Positions 53,640-64,000 of a DNA stretch of 64,000 nucleotides are shown one piece after another (the first letter of the stretch is position 1; the number at the start of each line of letters is the position of its first letter). The notes beneath the pieces were generated by a model, which saw only the letters and a program-made list of their open reading frames with translations, did not search any database and was not told the origin of the DNA. Both the position numbers and the translations under genes were made by a program. Source of the DNA: Symsagittifera roscoffensis (lineage: Eukaryota > Xenacoelomorpha > Acoela > Convolutidae); assembly GCF_963678635.1 (NCBI RefSeq), contig NC_087062.1, positions 18,837,789 through 18,901,788 on the forward strand. Direction: 5' to 3'.

Positions 53640-54660
53640 CAAAGCAAGTCGACTCCGCCTGACGAATAAAGCCGAGTCACAATCAAAAGAGGTGACAGCA
53701 GGCACCTTCACAACCAAGAAGGTGAAAACCTTACCTGATGAGGCAATTGCCTCGAGCCTGGAGGCGGAGTCAACCCGCGCGCTCAAGGTGGATTATTGCC
53801 TAGCGGCACGGACCGCATTACGAAATGTTCAGCAAAAATTGGCCACCAAAGAGGTTGAGCAATGGTTAAGGTCAGAGTTAGAGATTACAGAGTGGCGCGA
53901 GAAACTTGACATTCTGGGAAGATCGACGAAGGAAGAGGATAACCAGAAACCTAGGAAGCAGGGTCCAAAGCTGAACGTCATCTCGGGAAAGACGGTCGGC
54001 ATGACAGGAGAAGGGACAAAAATAATGTCGATCATATCGGTCGCGGGCCATCAGGTGGTGAAAAACTTGAGCGAGCCGTCGGAGATCACGCTAGTAAACC
54101 TGGACATCTACGCAGACTACTTGAGAGAGAAGGATCCCAACGTGGACTCTAGGGCAGTGCGAGCGTTGCTCACAACAGGACGTCCAAGACTAATGAAAGT
54201 GGATGGACATCACATCGAAGTCCATGGCCCATATCCGATTTTAATGAACGTGGATGGAATAAACTTTTACACCAAAGCTCACGTGACTGTTGCAGATGAC
54301 CAGGTAGGTCGGCTCTACATTGGTCGAGAAGAGAGAGCTTAAGGTCCGGCGAATCGGACACAACGCCATGCTCGAACAGGACGCCGTCTACATAGGCTGT
54401 GCAGCCAATCTGGCCGCGCATATACTGGACGTGCAGGGTAGACAACTCTCCGTGAAGGGAATATTAGACACCGGAGAAGTGGTCAGTGTCATGCCTGTGA
54501 GCACCGTGACCGACATGGGTTTTGATAGGTCGGATTTGAGTCCGGCTAACATCAGATTGGCAGCGGCTAATCAGGGTGCAAATTACGTGACTGGAAAGAC
54601 CCCTATCATCTCGTTGCAGCTAGGAGGGAGACATCTATGGATGAGTTTCCTGGTCGTCAA
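53640..54660 (+). pseudogene. Element B Gag-protease linker and protease (dead)
   Basis: Two open stretches (53,692-54,342 and 54,320-54,660) in different frames. The protease motif reads ILDTGEVVSVMP, with DTGA changed to DTGE. Directly after SFLVVKNL, a deletion of several hundred bases relative to A joins the protease to the sequence before RT and removes the ILGRD motif. Confidence 0.82.
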
Positions 54661-56290
54661 GAATCTTAAGAGGATCCTAAAGAGGATAAGTGAATTGAAA
54701 TCTTCCAAAAATTTTTTTTCAATGAAGTCAGAGACAGACGATGGGCTGTCTAGTTGTTCAAATTTTCCTGAGAGACCGAAAGAAACAAAATTAGCAGCGA
54801 ACAAGCCAGTCATGCCTGAGATAGAGCACTTAAAGGCAAAATATCGGATAAAGAAATGGACTCACTCAGAGCGGTGTTAAATTGGAACGCAGAAGTTTTT
54901 TCAAGGCATAAGGCCGAGATATGCTGCTGCAATTTTTTCAGAACTCGAGATCAAAATAGAAGAGGGTTCAGTACCTCACAGGGAAGGGGCAAGGAGAATA
55001 AACTCGCACAAATCAGCAGCATGCAGAAAAGAAATTGAAACGCTAATGGAGTATGACATGATCGAACCGTCGAAGTGCCCGTGGGCTTGCTGCGTGGTCA
55101 TGACAAAAAAGAAAGGAGGGCAACTCAGGTTTTGTTGTGTCTTCCGCTACCTGATTGTGGTAACAATAAAGGACGCATACCCGATTCCCCGCATCGACGA
55201 GAGCCTCTCCAAGTTAGGAGATGCAAATTTCTTCACGACGCTGGATTTAGGCTCTGCGTTCTGGCAGGTGCTCCTCAGAAAACAGGATCGATAGAAGACA
55301 GGATTTATGTGCGAACTGGGGCTGTACCAGTGGGAAAAGAATGCCGTTTGAATTATGCAATGCGACGGCTACGTTTCAACGATTATTGGCTCAGGCACTC
55401 ACGAATGTATCTAAAAAGTATGGCAGCCTCATAATGTGTTACGTTGATGACGTGGTCATCGTGACACCAACGCTGGAGGACGATATAAGGAGACTAGACA
55501 AGGTCTCTGCATGCATGAAACAAGCGGGTCTGAAGTGCAAACCTTCAATGTGCGAATTCTTGAATGACTCAATCAAGTATCTGGGCCGCCTTGTAGACAA
55601 ACACGGGGTCAGGCCAGATCCCGAAGCTGTTAAAGCGGTGTTGAAATAGAAAGCACCGAAGACCGACACGCAATTGATGAGCTTCCTCGGATTCGCTAAC
55701 TACTACCGAGAGTTTATCAAGGGATATCCAGACAAAATATACCCCATGCAGAATCTGACGCGAAAAAAAAGCAAGAAATTCTGCTGGACTGACGAGGCTC
55801 AGGTCTCCTTTGAGAAATTTAAGCGCGAGCTCTGCGAGATTCCGGTCCTCGGCATGCCGACAGAAAAGGAGATGTTCGTGTTAGACACGGACGCATCAGT
55901 GGTTGCGATATCGGGCATGCTTCACCAGGAACACGAGTGGAACAACCGTTCTCCGACTAATAGTCTATGAAAGTAAGGTCCTGAGCGACACTGAAATGAA
56001 GTACTGAGGTGAAGTACGGAGATGTTTGCGGTGATCACTTTCGTGGAAAAATACAGAGCCTACTTAGGGAGTGCTTCCTTCAAATTGCATGTGGACAATT
56101 GTGCTCTTGCCTGGCTGAAAACCTATTCAATGTACCAAAGCTATATAGGTCGTTGCATCATGCGCCTTGACGGATACTACATAATCATAGAGCAACCAAC
56201 CCGTGTTAAGCACCAGAATGCCGACGATAGCCTCAGTAAACAGACGGAATTTTATGAGCGATTAGAAGAGAGGCAGGCCAGCCAAGCGGA
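54661..56290 (+). pseudogene. pol: Element B reverse transcriptase and RNase H (dead)
   Basis: Covers LDLGSAFWQV at about 55,240, a stop after QDR at 55,292, the intact CYVDDVV box at about 55,438-55,458, stop TAG at 55,647-55,649, the RNase H start VLDTDASVVAIS (about 55,878) and HQNADDSLS (about 56,213). B keeps sense codons at both places where A has nonsense codons beside YVDD, which shows A's two stops are private. Confidence 0.88.
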
Positions 56291-57160
56291 GATCAAGGAT
56301 GGAATTTCATTCCTGGACAAAGAAACCTACGACGAACTGCCACTCACTAGATGGCTCAACAAGTCAGGGCATCCCATACCAGGACATCTCGAACTTTCCG
56401 TGGAAGTTGCTGTGGAGATCAAAATGTTGTCGCAATGTGATCCGGTCCCGTTGGACTTGCTGGTTCAATCAAACCTGGTTCAACAAGAACTGACCAGGCT
56501 GGACATCAACAGCATAGCCCTACTGAGCAAGACGGTGAAAAAAAACTGAACAAGACCCTACTGAACAAACTCCGTGACCTGCAAGACAGAGAGGTTCAAC
56601 GGCATGATCATGAGTGGATGGAGACCATGCAGCGGTTGACCATCACTGAAAGATCGTAGAAAAGGCCGGTAACCATCCGGAGTCGGGATGTTGTACGGGA
56701 CTGCCGGTCGATAGTGAATCAGCTAGTGAACTCAATACCAAAGGATGTCTTGTTGAGGACTTCGTACACGGAACATAGGGAAGCAACAAACGTCCAAACC
56801 ACTGAGGAAGTCAGATTCAAGTCAAAATCCAGCGTGACGAGAAAAGTTCAATTCACCGAGGCAAAACAAGAGTACGGGCTGTGCTCGCACAGCTCATCTG
56901 AAGACGAGACATTGCCCGGGGAGTCATGCGCTTTCGAGCCCGGACAGGACGACTTGTCCGGGGAGACGATTTCATGGCGACCAAGGGACAGAATTTTGTC
57001 CGGGGAGTCGAGAAATGTCACAAGCAAGTTGAAGTAAATTATGTAGAATCCGCCGGCTCGAGTGATGACTGAAGGACTCAGTCCTAGGAGAATACATCGG
57101 AAACTATTTCCAATTCCGATGTCTCGGAGATTGCGATTCATTCCTTGTTAGTGGAATGGA
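56291..57160 (+). pseudogene. Element B RNase H-integrase spacer
   Basis: Equivalent of A's long spacer, broken by stops (for example TAG at 56,657 and TAA at 57,035). The CCGGGGAG motifs recur at about 56,927, 56,956 and 57,000 and encode the SGES/SGE-type repeats, so this repeated feature predates the split of A and B. Confidence 0.75.
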
Positions 57161-58300
57161 AATAGCGCGGGTTGGACCGAGAAATGCATGAGGACCGAGA
57201 CAGCGACAGGTATACCTCCGATGAGGAGAGCACTGTAGTGGAAAATGCCGCAGATGAGCTTGAACTAATAGCAGTGTCGAAACGTCCGACCAGATTACTT
57301 CCGCATGCTACGGTCGTCCGTACCAATCTGGAACCATCAGTGCAGGAAGCAACACATTTGAAAAAGATATGGTGTGTCAAGTTGATGGATGATGCCCATG
57401 TCGGACACTTAAACGTGGTAAAGACGTATCTGAAAGCCAGGTACCGGCTGTCGGATTTTTTAAGGGCTCAACGAAATGATAAAATGACGAGCAATTGGAA
57501 GAAAGGGATCAAGAACGGAGCACCTGACAAAGGAGAGCTAGAGGAAGACATCTATAAGATCTTGAAGCAGTTTTATCTGCAGAGAAAAGATTTGCTGTAC
57601 ATGAACAAAGACGGAATCGTAGCCTGTAAACGCAAAAAAGAGGGCAAAGATCTTTACAAATATAATTCAATAGTGTTACCACAGTTGTACCAGACCGAAT
57701 TTCTCTTTCGTTCACATGATCAGATGTGCCATCAAGTCGTGGACAAAGTGTACAACAGGATACAGAAACGATTCGAATGGCCTGGTTTGAAGAAGGCCTG
57801 TGAAAAGTGGATCTGTGCATGCTTATCGTGTCAACAGGCGAATGACCCCAGGAAACTGAGATTCCCCTGCAGTCAATAGAGTCATCAGGGTTCAACGAGG
57901 TGGTGCAAATTGATCATCAGAAGATATGCATGACAGCCACGGGCTACAATCAAGTGCTGGTAATGATTGATAACTTCACGAAATACGCAGAGACAGCGCC
58001 ATGCGTGACAGCATCAGCAGAAGAAACGTGCAATCACTTGATACATCTATGGATAGCGGAACACGGCTGCCCCATCACATTCCAATCAGACAATGGCAAA
58101 GCATTCGTGGTGATCTCACGAAGGAGTTAATGAAGAGGTCGCAGGTGGCACAGGTCCACTCGACCACTTATCACCCACAAACGAATGGCCTAGTTAAATG
58201 GCACAATCGCACGTTGGTATCCATGTTGAGAGTTTATTGCTCACGCCACAGGGATGACTGGGATAGGCACTTGCCGCAAGTGATGGGCGCTTAGAGCAGC
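57161..58300 (+). pseudogene. pol: Element B integrase zinc-binding domain and core (dead)
   Basis: Zinc motif His-His-Cys-Cys (RSHDQMCHQVV; CACLSCQQ), then VQIDHQ (about 57,903), FQSDNG (about 58,080) and, with the third position changed, GLVKWHN: the catalytic Glu is Lys here (about 58,195). Frame changes at about 57,878 and 58,110. Inactive. Confidence 0.85.
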
Positions 58301-58690
58301 ACAGAACATTCCACCACGAAAATAAGTCTGCATATGATGCTAACTGGCCACGAGAAAGCTCTTTTATTATCATTCTTCTACCCTGAGTACGAAGGAAAGA
58401 AAACAGCAGCTCAAACGTACTTGCGTAATGTTACTAGAAGACAGCAGTACCTCAATGGTTTATGCAGGAGGAACACGCAATAGGCGCAAATCAGACAAAA
58501 AAGGAGATTTGATAAAATGGATATTTTTGTCCGGAAGTGGGGGTAGGACTCACCCACAGCAAAAATCTGATGATTAAAAAAATAAACTCGGCGAGGGAAA
58601 CCGGAGATCAGGAAACGGTGGTCGAAAATGCTTAAAAAAACCGCCATTCGGACAAGTTTTTGAATCTTACTTTGATCTACCAAACCACTA
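58301..58690 (+). pseudogene. pol: Element B integrase tail with deletion
   Basis: Runs from the HMMLTGHEKA-like segment to RRFDK, then jumps at about 58,520 to MDIFVRKWG-type sequence. About 1 kb is missing relative to A, including the GPY/F domain and most of the acidic tail. The PPT-like word is read as GTCCGGAAGTGGGGG. Confidence 0.75.
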
Positions 58691-59124
58691 TTCAAACAAT
58701 GTCGTCGTATCGGTAAGCGATTTCATACTCACGGAACATACGTGCGCTATAGCAATAACTGCGGATGGTAAGCTTTAGGACAGCACTAGTGGCCAAATTT
58801 AAGAGAGAATATAAGAATATCGAGTTTTTGTGGAAACAGAGGCCTGGTGTGGGAGGGATGATAGCGCTGCAATCTGTCGCATCACAGATACCAGGGAAGT
58901 ATTTGTATTTTATTGTAACTAAAGCCACTGACAAGCAACATGTAAATCCCGAAAACTTGGTGCTGGCCTTGATTCGACTTAGGGATTTCCTGGTTGAGAG
59001 AGGAGTGACGTCTCTCTCTTTACCAATTTATGATCCCAATAGGGGCAAACTGCATCCGAGAGAGCTGAACGCCCTCGTACATATAATATTTTCAGAGTCG
59101 GGCATGGAAGTCTACTTACATTAA
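58691..59124 (+). pseudogene. Element B macrodomain (frameshifted)
   Basis: VSDFILTEHTCAIAITAD, a one-base insertion with a TAG near 58,775, then an open 119-residue stretch ending VYLH at 59,124. The segment before it (PPFGQVFESYFDLPNHYS) is in frame with the pol tail, which shows the macrodomain was fused to Pol. The loop reads IYDPNRGKL as in A. Confidence 0.75.
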
Positions 59125-59598
59125 AAAAAATTATCTGAGCATATGCTAGAGCCACATTAGGTGTTAAGTAGTCTCTGTTAGGTTTGCTTTTAAGGCACTA
59201 GGAATAGGTTTTAGGTTAACTATCAGGGATTAGATTGTTATGTGATAGTGTTGATGTGTGGTATTTGTATGTTATGTTATTCTTAGGTAATGTTTTATGT
59301 GATGTTCATGTCATGGAAGCCTGGAACACTCCAGGTACGATAGGTGACAGCGCTCAGTTGTGTTATCTTGACAAGACCGCAGGTGGACGATCCAATTTGG
59401 TGCTAGCTTTTAAATCAAGGACAAAAAAGTGTTTCAATGGATTGTTTTTAAAAGATTTGAATGATGTTTCATCCCAGAATAGGAACAGCTGGAATGATGG
59501 TTCTAAATCGTGACTTGTTTTTTAGATCTTGATTGATCCCACTTTGTTTATTAACCTTGGACAATCCGAAGAGTGCGACGATACATACACGAAGAAAG
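59125..59598 (+). other. Element B spacer before ORF2
   Basis: Counterpart of 14,753-15,228 in A; AT-rich, no open frame of note. The length is similar to A. Confidence 0.5.
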
Positions 59599-62550
59599 AT
59601 GAGTGTCACGAACGACTTGATGGATTTCATCTCAGCGAGCCTAGGAACGACTCTTGACGGAATATACCAACGCCTGGTGGATTGCAATTTCGCAATAGAA
59701 GACCCGGAGTTGGCGATGTTCACCGTCGCTCTCTTGAATGCAATGGGAAGAGAAGGCCGTGGGGACCGACCCATGGAAGTGGTCTTAAGGTTGGCCTAGA
59801 GTCTGGCCATGACTTGGCTCATGAGCCGGTACTAGGTGAGCAGAGGGATCACCGGCTAGGTGAGATGCCCTTACCTGATCCACCAGTGCAGCCTCTTATC
59901 GGAGCGAAACGATCACGTTATGGGCCGGGCCCGTCACACTCAGCAGATTCTCCAACAGCTGCTCCTCCACTGAAGAGAGTCAGGATGAGTGAGATGGAGA
60001 TTCAGACCTCGGAGACTATTGAAACCTCTGAAAATAACGAGAAGGTGAAGTTGGAGGAGTACCAGGCAATAGCTCGAGAAAGAAACGAATGGAAAAAGAA
60101 GTACGACGAAGTGCAAATAACCCTCAAAGAAGAAGAGATAAAACACCCAAGAGAGTTATATATGGCAAGGGTGAGCCAAGTATCACCGGCGGTTCTGGCA
60201 ACAATGAACTCCTCGGATAGATCCAGGGACACGCCTCCAAGGTCGAAGCTACAGGAGCTGTGCAACCCGAGGGAGCCTAGGGCTCCTCAGCAGATACCAC
60301 AAAATACCCTGAGCTCTAGGAACACAATACCGGATTCTATGGACACTTATTTAGCTCCTCAGTTTCAGGAGTCATTTAATCAGATAGCCAGAGCAACGAT
60401 GGACGAGATCATTAAAACCAGTGGCCGGACGCTGGGTGGGGTCGTCCCTTCCCACCTTCCCAATGCCCTGATCGCTCCTTGAGTAGCTCGGAAGGAACGT
60501 CACGAGCCATAGTGCCAACGGGACCCGCACGTGGCGAGACTGCTTTGAGATCTCGCGTAGTGGACATCAGAAAGAACTTGGCAGTCCGCAACTTATTCCT
60601 GCAAGTAGCTGCGGAGCATCCTCGGGCCTGCCTGAACGGCATGAGCTGGAACCCTGCCATCAGCAATCAAACAATTCCCCTAGGGAGTCGTCATTTGGTT
60701 GATGGAGATAGTCTGGCAAGGGATCTGAATGTGATCTTTGTGAGTGGTCAGACCACTGTTCTATCTTTTGGAGGGGCCTCCGTGGCTCAAGTCATCAAAA
60801 TGATGGAGTTCCAGGGCGAGGATCAGCTGGAACACATTGGTGATAATGCTTGGTACTAATGATGTTTCGAGAGCCCCTGTTACCCCAGAGAGTAAATGGG
60901 AGCCCCTGCTAGTCTGCCTTTTGAATGAATTGAAGGAAAGGTACCGACCTTGGTTCGTGGTGCTGTGCACAATCCCGCAAAATCCGGATGTGGGCACGCC
61001 AGTGGCGGATTTCATGAATGATAATGTGACCCGTTGGCATGACATGACCCGCAATCTGGTGAGGAGCAATCCTAGCTAGCTGTGACTCATGGATCACGAG
61101 AACACACTGCGTATGTCGGACCATCTGGCACTCATCAGGGATGGGATACATTTCAATACAACCCAAGAAAGGCGTTGGATAAACGACGTGTTTAGACAAA
61201 AATTGAGGAAATGGAGCAAGAATTGAGGACAAATGACTCTCTGGCTCGGACCAGTTCGACTGGAGGAGGTAGAGAGAGGGGCAACGTGCCGGAACCACTC
61301 GCCAGTCGTCTCGGGCCCTGGCAATGGAAACGGATGCAACTGCTCCCGTTGCTCCAAGCTCAGATGTGAGAAAAAGGTTGGGTACTGCTCCTCCCCCTAG
61401 AAAACAACCGTTAGAGAGCCGACTTGGGAGGCCAATTGATCAGAATCAGACTAGCTCTGAAACCGTATCGAGGACGAGTAATATTGGCGAACTTGAACAT
61501 GAACTCGTTAACATGTCGAGCGGATGCAAGGAACATGATGGGTGGAGAGGGTCCCACATTGTCGCGATTATATCGGATATCGGGCGTGGACTGGCTATCA
61601 GCTCCGCAACCACGCTCAGTATGTGGATCTAGAGGGATTATCTCAAGACAAAACCTTTGGACCCCTGAACACCCAATCTCTTAAGGACGTCCGTTGGAGG
61701 GCCAGGGAATTGACACCGCCTTCCCTGAGGGGCAATTTTCTGACGGAGAATAAGCCCAACAATAATCATGATAAAATGTATCGACAGTTCTCCAAACCAC
61801 CCGGCCAAGCGCCCGGTGAGTATTCGAGAGACTATCCCCGAGCAACCTCGGTGGAGGGGGACGATAAGAGGTACGCGGGACTGAAGACACCAATGGGTGA
61901 CAGCCTGTTTGCTGCCTATGATCCCCTAGATATCAAGACCGCCAAATACCTGATAGTGGCCAGTTCAGATTATCTCCATACGCCTCGTTCGCTCTATTTG
62001 CCCGACGTGATTTTCTTGACAGCGTTTAAATTGGTCTGGGGCAATCAGTGGGCATGACAATAGGCGTGCAGAGGACGGTCAGCATGGACCCACAGGTGAT
62101 AATAATTGCTGGTTCGAATGACCACCTGCAGAGTAGAGGATTGTTATCCCGTCTGACGGATGGATCGAATCCCAGTAAAGAGGTCATAGCATAGGCGATC
62201 ATGACGTTACTTTCGGCCATGACTGAGGTGGAATCATCAGTGAAGCGACACTTCAGTAGGACGTGGTGAAGATCATTTCTGTGTTATCTCCTGGATATGC
62301 CACATTGCCAGAGCCCTTGCATTTTGTATACTCGATGGTTACCACTTTAGCAGAAGGACGATTTAACGTGATCAAACCCGCGCCGAACAGTATCGTTGAC
62401 CCCAACAACTAATATCAACTTAGTTCGGAACTCCCTGCTGACTGGGCTGACATTTCGAATGCCATTCAGGGGTTCAAGGATTTCAGCACAACTCGCGTGG
62501 TGCTGGACAAAGTCCTGGGGTTGGAACTGTCTAACTTTGCCAGGTTACTG
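59599..62550 (+). pseudogene. Element B ORF2 N-terminal half with SGNH domain (broken)
   Basis: ATG 59,599 (MSVTNDLMDF) aligns with A's ORF2 start. SGNH blocks are readable across frame changes: VDGDSLARDL (about 60,700), FGGASVAQ (about 60,770), MLGTNDVSR (about 60,843) and LIRDGIHFN (about 61,131-61,157), with the catalytic Asp kept at 61,140-61,142. The second SGNH-like domain is partly readable (GSNDHLQSRG, about 62,115). Numerous stops. Confidence 0.85.
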
Positions 62551-64000
62551 AAAATGCGACCAGGAGTGGGAGACGATCACTTGTTGGTGCAACAGGTGGC
62601 GAATGATCTCTGGTTTAGACAAGTGGATTATGCTAGGAACGCGCAGGGGAGGACGGTCAGAAGAAATCTGACATCAGCGGAAAACGACCTCATGGCACTG
62701 GCCTTGAGGACGAAGCCACATACCAATTCATGGTTGTATTTATCACCGAGAATGTGTGCCTTGGGAGAAGACGCCTTTGAGCACGGTCCAGCTGTGATCA
62801 AAGAGATACTCGGATACTTGCAAAACTTGTTCAACGAAAGGGAGCTAGCCGGAGGCATGATGCTGCAATTGATGCAAGACGTGAACACGATGTCGCTAGA
62901 TAGATTCCAGGCAGATATTTTGGCCACGAAAGCACAATAAGAGAGATTTGACGACATCCTGGGAGGAATGGGAGTGGGATAGACGCCATCCTTCCTGTCT
63001 ACGTGGTACCCCAGGGCTTCCAGGAATCTGATCGCGAGCTTCGTCAAAGACATCCGAAAACTGTCAATTGGTCCAGTATAGGCACTGTATGTGACGTTTG
63101 GTCATGAGAACTTTGTGAAGCGATTTGCGAATCTCTTCACCCAAGCATTGGCGGACCTGAGATTGGATGGACTCCTTACTCTGATCGCGATGACATGTGG
63201 TCGGTTGGGCGATTTGTTCGAGCTTTTGTGTTACCCCGAACAGCTGCAGGGAGCGAGTCCAGAATTCAACGCGCAGCTGCAAACCGCCTCATATCGGAAT
63301 ATGAAAGATTGGAGGATACTCTTGCTCCAGTACCTCCTACAACAGAACAGGAGTGTCACAGGAGAGGAAAAGGCTGTACCGGGAGTGAATGAGTGTAAGC
63401 AGTATTGTGGCATAATTTTGCTAATGGATCTGGCTGTAATGATGCGGATCGATCCGCTGGTTTTGTTCCATGGACTAAGGGATTTCGTTTCCAGACGTAC
63501 AGGTGAAAGCGTACTGGAACTCGATGTTGTACGTCAATTTAGTCTCAGTGGTAGACTGTTCCGTGTTAAATTGGGTGGAACAGAAGAAACTGAGAGGACT
63601 GGCCAGTGACGATAGACTGTTCGGGAGAACAGCAGAGCCAGGATGGATTTTGACGGACTTCAACAACAGTTTTAAGTGCCGTATGCGCGATGTGGACGAT
63701 TCTCATATCCAGCTTAAATCCAAGCTCTAGAATTTGAGACCAGTGGTGAAAGACAAGGAAACACACGTCAAGGAAAATCAGGGTGCATGGCTGGCTGGAT
63801 CTCGGGCACATCCGAGCTAATGTCTTCAATACCCGCCCATAAGGAGTATGCTGCTGGGAGTCACGTCTCCTGTTGTTGCCCCTCGTATTGGAGCCGCTCG
63901 TGATGCGGAAAAGAGAATGCAGAAATGAAGTGAAGGGATGGAGCCGCGCTTCATCAGATGGAATGTGGCAGCAATGCACACCTTTGACTTCAGTTTCCCT
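62551..64000 (+). pseudogene. Element B ORF2 C-terminal half (broken, truncated by window)
   Basis: Continuous with the preceding block at 62,545-62,590, where A has a TGA. Open to TAA 62,938; then pieces at about 63,091-63,609 and 63,503-63,730. The window ends at HTFDFSFP-like sequence, about residue 480 of this half. Confidence 0.85.

Larger units (their letters stand above)
47726..64000 (+). mobile_element. Element B: decayed relative of A, opposite strand, truncated by window end
   Basis: Same order as A: LTR, leader with ACCCTCC motifs, gag, protease, RT, RNase H, spacer, integrase, macrodomain, spacer, ORF2. It has many stops and frameshifts and at least three sizeable deletions: 5' LTR/PBS, protease-RT at about 54,661, and integrase tail at about 58,520. 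The divergence from A is considerable, with many third-position changes in coding parts. It ends in the window about 480 codons into ORF2's second half; ORF3 and the 3' LTR are outside. Confidence 0.92.

Noticed and set aside
1-64000. tRNA, rRNA or CRISPR features
   Set aside because: Looked for; none was recognised on either strand.

Overview
This window looks like an AT-rich animal genome, probably an invertebrate; the clade is not pinned down. It is almost entirely nested retrotransposons of different ages, with one host-type gene (a small secreted PLAT-domain protein at 40.1-40.7 kb, minus strand) and a 200-base assembly gap at 40,828-41,027. No tRNA, rRNA or CRISPR was recognised, and nothing looks prokaryotic.

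The main item is element A (4,383-28,486, minus strand), a giant Ty3/Gypsy-type LTR retrotransposon of about 24.1 kb. In element orientation it has: a 5' LTR missing its first ~66 bases; a primer-binding-site candidate; a ~2.9 kb leader studded with GGAGGGT motifs; gag with two zinc knuckles; protease; RT; RNase H; an unusually long RNase H-integrase spacer; integrase with a GPY/F tail; and a macrodomain (ADP-ribose-fold) block that copy B shows was once in frame with pol. After ~0.5 kb come two further large coding blocks. ORF2 (about 2,000 codons, split in A by a single TGA) carries an SGNH/GDSL-hydrolase domain and a second SGNH-like domain. ORF3 (956 codons, intact) is not recognised. A polypurine tract and the 3' LTR follow. 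The LTRs differ by only about seven substitutions and one 134-base deletion, so A is young, but its pol carries two nonsense codons and several one-base indels.

Element B (about 47,726 to the window end, plus strand) is an older, heavily decayed relative with the same gene order. It has internal deletions, many stops and a rearranged 5' LTR, and it leaves the window inside ORF2. B is useful as a comparator: it shows which interruptions in A are private, and it keeps the SGNH catalytic Asp that A has lost. Two smaller relatives are present: a 3'-end/LTR remnant D (37.5 to about 38.5 kb, plus) and a leader/LTR fragment C (about 42.3-43.3 kb).

Element A sits inside a second, unrelated AT-rich Ty3/Gypsy family, here called Y (1-4,382 and 28,487 to about 36,510, minus). 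Y is degenerate, and about 4.48 kb of it is tandemly duplicated almost without change. A dead LINE (about 45.2-47.7 kb, plus) with a 460-base internal tandem duplication lies directly before B.

The best candidate for a new system is the A/B family: a Ty3/Gypsy element with a pol-linked macrodomain, an SGNH-hydrolase polyprotein and a further large protein. Whether it is undescribed needs database searching that was not possible here.
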